A DNA stretch of 64,000 bases from Caprella mutica (lineage: Eukaryota > Arthropoda > Malacostraca > Amphipoda > Caprellidae), in contig CANNZV010000269.1 in the NCBI GenBank assembly GCA_947561585.1, positions 62,001 through 126,000 on the forward strand, given 5' to 3'. Below the pieces are notes generated by a model, which did no database searches, was not told the origin of the DNA, and saw only the letters and a list, made by a program, of their open reading frames with translations. Position numbers and translations under genes: made by a program. Below, piece by piece: positions 12,334-22,367 of this stretch (the first letter of the stretch is position 1; each line of letters opens with the position of its first letter).

Positions 12334-12729
12334 CACAATATAGTTTCTACATACTAATAATTACATGGGACTAGAAGTGGTGAATTAAATATATTATTTT
12401 CTATATATTTATGTAATATTCTTTATTTTATTTCAGGTCAAATGATCAAAGAAGTCACTCACTCCAATGAAACTAGAACATTCTGAACGGTAATTGGAAA
12501 TATACCCCTTAGTAGCTAATGACTGCAATTTAGTAAATTATAATGTCTACCATCTCGTTAAATTCACTACAAGTTAACCGGTACCATCGGTCAAACAAGT
12601 ACTGCACACCTTTTTATGTGCAATTGGTGTCCACGTTAGTTATTTTATTTTACGTACACTGATGGTGTTTAAATTCATGTTATAACTACAACTGACACTC
12701 GTAGAGTGCATACCTTTACCGCCGCTACA

Positions 12730-12855
12730 TTTTTTCGTTTTTGTTGAGTTACAAATGACCTTGACCTTGACCCGATCTCTCCCAAAATCTAAACAAATGG
12801 TTAATGGACAATGACCAATCTTTCTACCAATTTCAGAAAATTTGTTTGAATGTTT
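12730..12855 (-). repeat. inverted copy of the GGTCAAGGTCA dispersed repeat
   Basis: On the minus strand it reads GATTGGTCATTGTCC, then GATCGGGTCAAGGTCAAGG and TAACTCA. It matches the degenerate repeat at 21115-21560. A further fragment with GAGGTCAAAGGTCAAG lies at 13180-13200 next to a GACA microsatellite (13104-13121). Confidence 0.7.
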
Positions 12856-13299
12856 TTCATGCTTTGCGAATAACAAAATTAAAAATAAATATAATTTCCT
12901 ACCTATGTTATTCGTACGGGGAAAATTTTGACGATCAAAACAAAGCTTTCTGCCATTTAGCGATGGTAATTATTGCTTTTCCACTCCTATATTTCCAGCC
13001 TAATAAAATAAAATATAAATTAGTTACTGGAACCATTTATTGAACTGACATCAGAATAATTTGGTAGGCAGCGTCTATCCAAGCGTATCACTGTATTTGG
13101 TGTGACAGACAGACAGACACCGCTCTTATTATGCTACTGATTACAGTGATTAAAGTAGGTAGTTGAAAGTTGACAACCACAGCGAGAGGTCAAAGGTCAA
13201 GTGCGCGGTTAGTACCCGAATAGAGTAAAGGATCTATCGTCTGGAGAATATAGAAAAGATAGTGAAGAGACTGGTGAGAAAATTCACACCAATTACAGG

Positions 13300-13600
13300 G
13301 AGAGAAGTGGATGTGACGATTGGAGAGAGAAAGAGAAAGGGAGAGAAGTGGATGCGACGATTGGAGAGAGAAAGAGAAAGGGAGAGAAGTGGCTGCGACG
13401 ATTGGAGAGAGAAAGAGAGAGAAGTGGCGGCGACGATTGGAGAGAGAAAGAGAAAGGGAGAGAAGTGGATGCGACGATTGGAGAGAGAAATAAAGGGAGA
13501 GAAGTGGCTGCGACGATTGGAGAGAGAAAGAGAGAGAAGTGGCGGCGACGATTGGAGGGAGAAAGGGAGAGAAAGGTGAAGAAAAGTGGGAGAGGAGAAG
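13300..13600. repeat. purine-rich repeat, GGAGAGAGAAAG family
   Basis: Units of about 30-50 bp carrying GCGACGATTGGAGAGAGAAA and AGGGAGAGAAGTGG. Related blocks at 20155-20240 and 28380-28480 mark the borders of the segmental duplication. Arg/Lys/Glu-rich frames are repeat translations. Confidence 0.9.
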
Positions 13601-13932
13601 TGAAAGGGAGGCAGTATTTTTCTAATTATCTCTTCGTTATATCTCTTTCTTTATTTTCTGTTCCAATCTATTATTTTCAAATTGTTTCTTTCTGGTACTT
13701 TAGGTTTCAAATATAGGTACTAAAAATATTTTTTTTCTTTTTAATGTTCTATGTATTTTTAGAGATTCTCAAGATTCCACAAATAGATTTCTTTCAATAA
13801 CTTCTTTTTTTCTATAATTAATGCCCTAAATTTCTTTCATTGCAAATTTTATTCCACTTAAAGAATTAAAATTATCAGGAAAATTCGTTCATTCGTGGAT
13901 AAAAAAATAAAATATAGATTTTTTATGTACTC

Positions 13933-13938
13933 TTTATT
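13933..13938 (-). promoter_or_regulatory. possible poly(A) signal of LRR gene A
   Basis: AATAAA on the minus strand, about 140 nt after the TGA of gene A. At the matching place gene B reads GAATAATC, so B may use the more distal AATAAA at 22151-22156, which both copies have. Confidence 0.4.
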
Positions 13939-14073
13939 GATAAAATAGGTTCCAAAAATTAACTACAAAGTTGTAGGAAAATTTTGTTTGATGACACTAA
14001 AGTGTGAAGAAAATAAATCCATTGACAGTAGAACGTTTTGGCATCAATAATTATTTGTTAATTATTGAGTTCT

Positions 14074-15998
14074 TCAACAAAACTGTTCATAGGGAGTAGG
14101 ATCCAATTCAGTCAGCAATGTTCCATCTGCGCATGTAGGTCCATAGTTTGTCACTTTCGCCATGTATTCAGGGTTTAGAATAATCCAGGCCAAGTCACAA
14201 CCGCAGTCCAGTGGATTTTCTGTGGAAAATTAGAAGAATATTCAACAGAGGAAGTTCACAGTATCTAATTCATTTAAAGACATCGTCACTCATTTATATT
14301 AATAGTATAACTTTGCATGCTTCCTCATTTAAGGGGATATATTTTAACAATATAATTATTAATTAATCACAATTAAATAGATTATTTAAAACTAGACACC
14401 TATTTCGTGTAAACTGAAATGATTTTTTAATGTTATTAAGGTGATATTTCCGAAATACAAACCGCCACTCTTCAAATACTGCGATGTGAATTAGGTTAAA
14501 CCCTCGTAATGGAAGGTGATGAGAGATAGAACTGATGAAGAAATTACCGTAAATATCGAGTCTATAAATGTAAGGCATCAGGAATTCAAAGACTGAGGCA
14601 TCAATCGTCTTCAGGAGGTTGTATTGAAGGGAAATGTACAATGAATACAGTGCTGTGGGAGAGAAAAGAGACATTAATGCGTGAATAAAATGAAACATCT
14701 GTTCACCATCCCAGTGAAGTTATTTTTAATAATTTATACTTTTATCAAATGGCAGGAAAATGAATGAAGATGGAATATATCATTCATTTATTATATAATT
14801 ATTCATTGACTTACCTGGTTCTCCTTTCAGAGTGAATGCTCCTGACTCAATTGTCTCCAATCCATTACTGCTAAAAAGATACCAATATCCACTGCTCACG
14901 ATAGGAACGGTGCCTGTCTGCAGAATCTTGATGTTGTTGTTATATAAACGTAATTCCCCAAGGTTTGGAGTCTCATCGAAAGTTCCTATGAGAAAAATAA
15001 AATGATTAAAAGTAAATATTAATTTAAAGTTGTAATTTATTTTCAAGATATTTTAGTTTTCATTGCCTAATACTGATACTAATCAATCTTCAGCTCAGGT
15101 AGAAATATTTCATTTACTGGAGTAGCTTTTTAGCATCCATGAGCACTCTTTACTATAACTACTTTCTACTGATTGGTAAATTGTAAGTAACGAATGTACA
15201 TAGTGAAAAAATAATTTATCTTATTTATTTTAATTATTGAAGTTAAAGCTATCTATCTTGTGTATATATATTTTAATAATTAAAACAAAAATGTAAATTT
15301 TGTTAGTTTAGTTTTAAGTTCTAATTCTTTATATTGTGATTATAATTATAAATATGCTGAATTAACAAACAATTGATTTTTTTATAATATAAATAATTAC
15401 CTGGAGTTATTTGAGATATTTGTCCATATGAAAGATCAAGAGTGAATAAACTATCACTGCTAATTGGAGAAACTGATGTCAAATTAGAGTAGAGCATTTC
15501 AAAAATGGTTATCTTGTCACTGAGTGGAGGAGGAGGGAAGACCAGATATGATAGATTTGTATGCCTAAATCTAACATACTCAAGATCCGAAGAGGAACAT
15601 GACTGGTAGAAATCATCAGTGACTTCTACCAGTGATGGGAATGGTCCTATAGACAGGCTGAACCGTTGGAACTTCACACCTCCGCAAGTGAAATTAAGAG
15701 CTGTTAGAGAAGTAGAAGAGCCCATTTCGAACTGGTAGAAATCATTCACAGGGAATTCTTTGGTCAAGATGTTGGCAAGTTCTTCGTCAGAGGTTATGTC
15801 CGTACAGTCCAGATAAAGTCTGCCATAATTCGAATCGTAAGAACAGACACACGGGGCAATGTCTGCTGCAGCCGGACACGGGAAATCCTGGAACGTCTGA
15901 GGAAGGCTGTCATTGACGTTAAATTCAGTTAAGGTTTCACCGGCACTGAGAGAATTAATACTTGACAGAACAAGTAATGGAATGATGAAGTTAAACAT
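14074..15998 (-). CDS. secreted LRR protein, oplophorus-luciferin 2-monooxygenase non-catalytic-subunit-like (gene A)
   Basis: Four exons join in frame to 339 aa: 15998-15401, 14985-14815, 14652-14548 and 14219-14074. All introns are phase 1 with GT-AG ends (donors GTAATT, GTAAGT, GTAATT). The ATG opens a signal peptide, MFNFIIPLLVLSSINSLSAG. A Cys-rich cap follows (CPAAADIAPCVCSYDS), then LRRs with LxxLxIxxN strands (for example LYSLYISLQYN, YRLDIYGN), and a C-terminal cap NPLDCGCDLAWII ... TCADGT ... FC. This order is typical of the crustacean family named after the 35-kDa LRR subunit of Oplophorus luciferase; most members are not known to take part in luminescence, and secreted recognition is my inference. 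A TATA box lies about 45 nt upstream. Frame and splice sites are intact. Gene B, 8 kb away, is its paralogue. Confidence 0.88.
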
Positions 15999-16040
15999 GT
16001 TGATAGTACCACTATCGCCAGATAGAGCAACGGTGCTGTC

Positions 16041-16047
16041 CTTTATA
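16041..16047 (-). promoter_or_regulatory. TATA box of LRR gene A
   Basis: TATAAAG on the minus strand in ACTTATAAAGGACAGC, 43-49 nt before the ATG, implying a very short 5' UTR of roughly 15-20 nt. The same box and spacing precede gene B. Confidence 0.65.
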
Positions 16048-16330
16048 AGTCTTATCGAAGAGCAGATTGTCTCTTTCTCACGTTTGCACGATAAAAATTA
16101 TTATATGCATCATGTGATATCTTCTTGGAATAAGTTAGTCAGATTATGAGGTTTTGCCAAAATAAAATCATTGTTTCTATGCGATATTGAGAGCTAGAGA
16201 AGAGAGAAATGCTATGAGGTTAATGATATAGTAATGTTCCATTGCTAGGTTCTCATACTCATTTCTTTTCTGAACTAATCCGATAATTCTTTAGTCACAT
16301 TTCAGAGAGTTTACTATACTCAAACAATTC

Positions 16331-16457
16331 ATTTACCTCCCATTAATGCAATGTCCCCTCCATTCACCTCCCATCAATTCAATGTCCCCTCCATTCACCT
16401 CCCATCAATGCAATGTCCCCTTCATTCACCTCCCATCAATGCAATGTCCCCTCCGGG
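16331..16457. repeat. 31-bp minisatellite, about 4 units (short allele)
   Basis: Unit contains CCCCTCCATTCACCTCCCAT then CAATGCAATGT. It lies upstream of gene A. The same sequence upstream of gene B is expanded to about 29 units. A small 16-bp GACAAAAGCCCACA repeat (3 units) follows at 16460-16505. Confidence 0.95.
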
Positions 16458-16867
16458 GACAACGACAAAAGCACACCGACAAAAGCCCACACTGACAAAA
16501 GCCCACAGTGAAATGTATACATAAATGCATAACAGTTATTTGGTATGTGATGAAATTTAGTAGTTTTTAATGATTTGAAAAGATATAATTTTAATTTGAA
16601 AATCTACGGAAACCTGATTCTTACCCAATCTGTTGAAACTGGTAAAGTGTTCACAATCGCAGAGATCAATTCTTTTGTTCATAGTAAATTATTGTAAATA
16701 TTGGAATTAATTCAAAATTGTTCTCAGAGAATATCCCAAATATCTCCCATATTCTGCAACCTGGATTATAACATTTTTTTGTATCAAAATCATATGTCAG
16801 ACTGTCAGCAGATACCAAACCAAAGATGATATAGTTAAATAAATAAAATGATATAGGTAAATATATA

Positions 16868-17157
16868 ATTAGGTACAGAGTACTTAATTAGGTACAGTGT
16901 ACTTAATTAGGTACAGCGTAGTTAATTAGGTACAGTGTAATTAATTAGGCACAGTGTACTTAATTAGGCACAGTGTACTTAATTAGTTACAGTGTACTTA
17001 ATTAGGCACAGTGTACTTAATTAGTTACAGTGTACTTAATTAGGCACAGTGTACTTAATTAGTTACAGTGTACTTAATTAGGTACAGTGTACTTAATTAG
17101 GCACAGTGTACTTAATTAGGCACAGTGTACTTAATTAGTTACAGTGTACTTAACTCA
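16868..17157. repeat. 19-bp minisatellite, about 15 units
   Basis: GTACAGTGTACTTAATTAG with GGCACAG and GTTACAG variants. GTACAGTGTAC is itself nearly palindromic. The array is absent from unit B of the segmental duplication. Confidence 0.95.
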
Positions 17158-18177
17158 ATCCAGTCTGTCAGGTGTGTCAAATTTGTCACCAAAATGATTA
17201 GATTTATTATAAATGTCTCCAATAATTACACGTAACCACAGCAATTAATTACGAAATAGTTTCCAAAATATTACAAAGAAATATTTTGCCTCAAAAAGAG
17301 TCGCCGAAGTTTTTTGGCGACGTTGACGTACTTTGCAGACTGGGTAACAGAAACTTAATTAGGAACACTGTAAATTATAGTCTATTAAGAACAATGTATG
17401 AAATAAGGTACACTCTATCTTATTTGGAAAGATACTCTAGTTGGCATTGTTTTTCTTTAGTAGAAGTTTCCAAAGTCACCAACAGATTGGCATCTTCGGC
17501 CCTACTTTGAAACATGGTCAGTCCTTTTTCAGAATTTAGGGACTCAGCCTCTTCGGATATATGGTATAATAATTCTACTAGAACTTAGAAATTTTACTTC
17601 AATACCTAACTAGTTAGTAGTTATTAAAAATTATATAACAACTTTAGAAATACTATTTATTCCCATTCAATATCAGATTAGGAATAGAGAACCAAACTTT
17701 TCTAGCGTGATCACTACTGAAAGATGAATTTAAGATAGCTAGCCATAACTTGTTTGTTAGAAATACCTGATTCGATAAAATTTCAGCATTACAGGCAATT
17801 ATTGGTACACATCACTATGGGTAATATAAATATTTTTGAACTTTAAAAACGAAACCCCAGTACAATAAAAGTAAAAAATATATTTATGAATGTTCCTTAA
17901 TTAAGGGAAAGCAGAGTACCTAGTCACAACAATGAAAATTGAAGAAAAACACACTACAAAAATATAACTCGGTACACCAGTTTAGGTACCAATCATTGAC
18001 ACTTGAAATGAGAATTTAAGAAAAGTTAAAGCTAAAACTATGCAATATAATTAAAGAAAGATTTGAACGGAGCGTAAATCACATTAAATAGAATTCAAGG
18101 GGACAACCTCGCATTGGAACTATTTATTGAATTGGTATATTCACTGCTTTAAGGTCGCCACGGAAACCACGATACCT
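17158..18177. other. AT-rich stretch, no gene recognised
   Basis: No tandem array, RNA gene or protein family seen. An open frame at 17286-17510 (74 codons) has no recognisable features. Confidence 0.45.
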
Positions 18178-18880
18178 ATCTAAAAGCTGAGCGGCGCACC
18201 ACTGTACGACGCACCAGAATACGGCGCACCACTGTACATTCTATTAGATAGGTAATTTGAATGAAGATTAATGTTAAATGGAGTTGAATTTGATAATTGT
18301 TATCAAATTTACGACTGACTGTAACTAATTCCAATGTTTATACCTACTATATAGCTACACAGTTTAATTCTTTGATTGAGATTTTAAATTTGGTCGAAAA
18401 TATTAAATTTATCATAGAAAATTGATATAATTATAATTTCATGGGGTAAATATTGTAAACTTTCAGTTTAACTGTCTAATAAAGGCCTTGTTACACGGTG
18501 CGAGTAAACGTGCGAGTTGGCCTAGCCAGTTACTGTAATGCACCTACACGCACAGTTTGACTGCATCAGTCGAGTAACTGTCATGGAAATTCAATGTTAT
18601 GAAAATTGAGATACTTCCATGCGAGTACAGTTGGACAGCTGCTGTCAACTGTCATGACAGTAACTCGCACCGTGTAACAAGCCCTTTTAAGGTGTAAATA
18701 AAAAAAATCAGTTAGGTAGATGCAAAAAGGGGGCGTGCCGCCCCAACCCCCCCCCCCCCCCCCCCCCCTCTGCCAAATCTTTAAACTATCATGATGTGTG
18801 CAGAACAACAAACTACATAAAGGCCATTTGCGTTAAACCATTGATAGAATGTTCGGTGGTGCACCGCTCAGTTTTTAGAT
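18178..18880. mobile_element. inverted-repeat element, ATCTAAAAGCTGAGCGG ends
   Basis: The left end ATCTAAAAGCTGAGCGGCGC and the inverse of the right end, ATCTAAAAACTGAGCGGTGC, match over about 25 bp; a further ACATTCTAT match lies inside (left 18236-18244, right near 18845). The left arm has extra GGCGCACCACTGTAC duplications. No transposase. A second inverted-repeat element (18481-18688) is nested in it. Confidence 0.6.
18481..18688. mobile_element. MITE with TTGTTACACGGTGCGAGT inverted ends
   Basis: The left arm AAAGGCCTTGTTACACGGTG and the inverse of the right arm, AAAAGGGCTTGTTACACGGT, share about 24 bp. The body has further short inverted motifs (GTAACTGTCATG and CATGACAGTAAC), so most of the 208 bp folds back. 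Non-autonomous; superfamily not assigned. Confidence 0.75.
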
Positions 18881-20154
18881 AATGTTGAAGCCACCGCAAT
18901 ATTCATAATATGGTTCCACCATTATAGCCATGCACACAAAAAACCTAGATCTATCAAAGAACTACTAGGTTGATTGGAATGGACACATTTTTGACATTAT
19001 TTACTAGGTATAGTCTGATTTGTTTTTTATTTGAATTGAATTAATTTATTTCAAAATGCGTTTTTAGAAGATCAAGTTATCACAAGGGTGAATAATTGAA
19101 ATTAGCATGAAAATTAACCATTTTAAATGTCATATTCGTAATCAGGAGGCTTGCATCAGTCTATGGACCATAAATTGCTCTTTATCATGATCGTATTAAA
19201 TATTTATGAAAATTGACGTAAATGAACAAAAAATTAGTGGGAACGATCATTAACCGAAATGGGCAAACCGTCGAATTTCTCATCGAAATTTAGTATGGAA
19301 ATTATAGGATGAAAATAGTGCGGATAAAGCTGAGTAAAAAAGATTTGCTATTATTTAAATTAGAATCGTTTTTTTTTACGAATATTTGGAGCTATTTTTT
19401 TTATCACAGAGATAAGCTTTCGAATGAGACTAGTATTCGAAAACCTGCTTCAATTTCAAATTAGATTTTTGCTTCTACATGATCGAAAACCTGAAAATAC
19501 AGTTGCCGTAGCAGAAGTCTAGAATTAAATACAGTTGCCGGTTGATGAGTTACATAGGTTCAAAGTTTCGTAAATTGAGATTTCTTATTTCAGAATTCTA
19601 AATATGTATAAAATCTAAAAACTAGTCCGAATAAGTTTAATAGAACCACTTCCGTATAATTATAATTAGGAGTCAAATCATTTATTTCGTCCGGTGTCTC
19701 GGGTAATTCGAAATTAAGTAAAAAGGTTGATTTACCTACTCTATCTATCACAGTAATTGATTTTGGAAGGTATTGATTTTTACTATAGTTATAGAAGAAA
19801 AAGCAATTTAGCACATCAAACCAGGCAGTTGCGATATGTCTTCTTCGTCATTTTTTAGTTAGGAAAAAATCGAATTTACAAAATTTTACAAATTGATATT
19901 TCAAAGCTTCAGAATTATTTTAAAATAGTTTTAAAAGTGATGTAATACACATAATGAGTAGATCTCAACATTCGAATATGATTTTCGAACACCCAAAAAA
20001 TTGTTGGTACCATGTAACGTTTTTTTTTCTTTTTGTAATAAAACTAGTGAACTAAAAGTTAAATAAGATTCTTTATAATACGAAAATATAATAAATTTTC
20101 AAAATGTGAGAGTATTTTAAAAAAAAGGTGCATTGGACAGGGTCGCGATCTCTC

Positions 20155-20240
20155 CAGAAAAAGGAGAGAGGAGTGGCTGCGATGATTGGAGAGAGAGAAA
20201 GGGAGAGAAAAGTGAGAGAGGGGGAGTGAAAAGGAGGGTG
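20155..20240. repeat. purine-rich block at the duplication border
   Basis: GTGGCTGCGATGATTGGAGA and GAGAGAAAGGGAGAGAAAAG, the same family as 13300-13600. It is preceded by GGTCGCGATCTCTCC, which recurs near 28375. Confidence 0.7.
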
Positions 20241-20242
20241 CT

Positions 20243-20634
20243 AGGAAAATTGCCACTGGGAAAATTGCCATTGTGGGAAAACTGCCACTGGGAAAATTGC
20301 CATTGTGGGAAAACTGCCACTGGGAAAATTGCCACTGAGAAAACTGCCACTGGGAAAATTGCCACTGCGAAAACTGCCACTGGGAAAATTGCCACTGCGA
20401 AAACTGCCACTGGGAAAATTGTTATTGTGGGAAAACTGCCACTGGGAAAATTGCCATTGTGGGAAAACTGCCACTGGGAAAATTGCAATTGTGGGAAAAC
20501 TGCCACTGGGAAAATTGCCATTGTGGGAAAACTGCCACTGGGAAAATTGCCACTGCGAAAACTGCCACTGGGAAAATTGCCATTGTGGGAAAACTGCCAC
20601 TGGGAAAATTGCCATTGTGGGAAAACTGCCACTA
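20243..20634. repeat. about 30-bp minisatellite, 13 units
   Basis: Alternating AAAACTGCCACTGGG and AAAATTGCCATTGTGGG half-units, so the array is a degenerate 15-16-mer organised as dimers. It reads open in several frames on both strands (Gly-Lys-Leu-Pro-like or Phe-Pro-Ser-Gly-like), an artefact. Confidence 0.95.
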
Positions 20635-21046
20635 TACACATATTCATCAGAATTTAATATATAAGAATTTTCACAATGTTACAACTCATTTTGACATGTT
20701 ATACGATCTTCTGTCGGTGGGTGTGAGTGTGCTGATACGCAATTAATTCTCAGCCTAATATGTTTAATTGTTCCCTGAAGAGGTTAAACTAATAATGAAT
20801 AAAATCTTTTTGCAATAGTTTCAATAATAAATAAAATTTTGTTTCATATGAATTTCAATAATGAATAAAATCTGGCTACATTAATTTCACGATAAACAAC
20901 AAAACATGCAATGCAGTTTCACAAGAAATATTTAAGTCTTAGACAATAAAAGTCAAAGAATTTCAGTAACTTAAACAAATTAGTTATTAACTTCGCAAAT
21001 TTGCGTAAGGTAATATTTTACCCTTCATTTATTTATTTAGTTATCA

Positions 21047-21094
21047 TCATTATTTATTTATTTTTACCCTTCATTTATTTATTTATTTATTTGC
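21047..21094. repeat. (TTTA)n microsatellite
   Basis: TTTATTTA runs interrupted by CCCTTCA. Confidence 0.85.
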
Positions 21095-21114
21095 TTAACT
21101 GAAAAAGTTTTCAA

Positions 21115-21560
21115 CCAAATGACCTGGAATTTAGTAAATTAATTGGTCAATAACCAGTGACCTTCTGGTTGAATTTTGCGAGTGACCCGGTCAAAGGTCA
21201 AGGTCATAGCCATTTATAACTCAAAATGTATTGAACCATATTGCATAAAACTTGCTGGGACGATTGGTCAATATAGAGGATTATTTCGTTAGATTTTGAG
21301 AGTGATTGAATTAAAGGTCAAAGATCAAGATCAAGGTCATTTACCACTCAATAACTCAAAAGTATTCATCAAATTGTCTGAAATTTGATGGGAATATTGG
21401 TCAATGTCCATGAACACATCTGGTTAAATTTTAGAAGCGATCCGGTCAAAGGTCAAGGTAATTTATAACTTAATAACTCAAAAGGTATTGAACCATATTG
21501 CATTGAATTTGGTGGGACGATTGGTCATCATCCAGTTTATTAGAGTTTGAGAGTGATCGG
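21115..21560 (+). repeat. degenerate 120-130-bp repeat rich in GGTCAAAGGTCA
   Basis: About 3.5 diverged units, each with GATTGGTCA, GAGTGATCGGGTCAAAGGTC, AAGGTCATTTATAACTCA and AAAGGTATTGAACCATATTG. It ends in GCGAAAGTATGCGCTCTACC. An inverted copy lies at 12730-12855. The units contain AGGTCAAAGGTCA-like and TCAAGGTCA motifs, which coincide with nuclear-receptor half-site consensus; function is not implied. Confidence 0.75.
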
Positions 21561-21807
21561 GTCAAAGTGGCGGCGAAAGTATGCGCTCTACCGAGTGCAC
21601 ATTATCTAATTAAATTATACTTCTATATTCCAAACCGAAATGTGCCTCTCAGACTCATTGATCGTTCCATGGTCGAATAGTTTTTTACCTTGTCAATGAA
21701 AGATGAACGCACAGTGAAAATTTTCTTTCCATAAGATTCGAATACCTTTGTATTCAGTTCGGTATTTTCTTAAAAGAGTAAAATAATTTTTCATTTTGTT
21801 AATATAT

Positions 21808-21905
21808 TGTATAGTGGCAATTTTCCGGGTGGCAGTTTTCCCACAGTGGCAATTTTCCGGGTGGCAGTTTTACTGGGGGCAATCTTCCCAGTGGCAATTT
21901 TCCGC
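21808..21905. repeat. inverted short copy of the 20.2-kb repeat
   Basis: GTGGCAATTTTCC and GGTGGCAGTTTTCCCACAG blocks, the reverse complement of the 20243-20634 array, about 3 units. They lie just upstream of the block where unit B resumes homology to unit A (about 21905). Confidence 0.8.
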
Positions 21906-22367
21906 GCACGGAAAAGGAGGCAGTATGTTCTAATTATCTCTTCGTTATTTTTCTTTATTTCTTGTTCCAATCCATTATTTTCAAATCGTTTCTTTCTGGT
22001 ACTTTAGGTTTCAAATATATGTACTAAATTTTTTTTTTCTTTTTAATGTTCTATGTAGTTTTAGAGATTCTCAAGATTCCCCAAATAGATTTCTTTCAAT
22101 AACTTTATATTTTTCTATAATTAATGCCCTAAATTTCTTTCATTGCAAATTTTATTCCACTTAAAGAATTAAAATTATCATAAAAATTCTTTCATTAGCG
22201 TTATGGATAATAAAAGATAAAATGATGATTTTTTATGCACTGATTATTCATAAAATAGGTTCCAAAAATCAACTACTAAGTTGTAAGAAAATTTTGTTTG
22301 AAGAAAATAAATACTGTGACTGTTGAACGTTTTAGCATCAATAATTATCTGTTAATTACTGATTTCA

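Larger units (their letters stand above)
13600..20240. other. segmental duplication unit A
   Basis: Several blocks recur in the same order and orientation in unit B: 13610-16457 matches about 21905-24660 (gene, introns and promoter), 16500-16815 matches 26035-26340, and 18990-20200 matches about 26975-28390 more weakly. Unit A holds an extra nested inverted-repeat element (18178-18880). Tandem duplication of a 7-8-kb segment is the simplest reading. Confidence 0.8.

Noticed and set aside
11047..12374. Three overlapping plus-strand open frames of 320-360 codons, His/Cys-rich
   Set aside because: They are one 29-bp stop-free unit read in three phases. Each frame gives the same 29-residue period; no protein signal outside the array.
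20117..20657. Frames on both strands across the GGCAATTTTCCC repeat
   Set aside because: Dimeric 15-16-bp repeat; no coding constraint visible.
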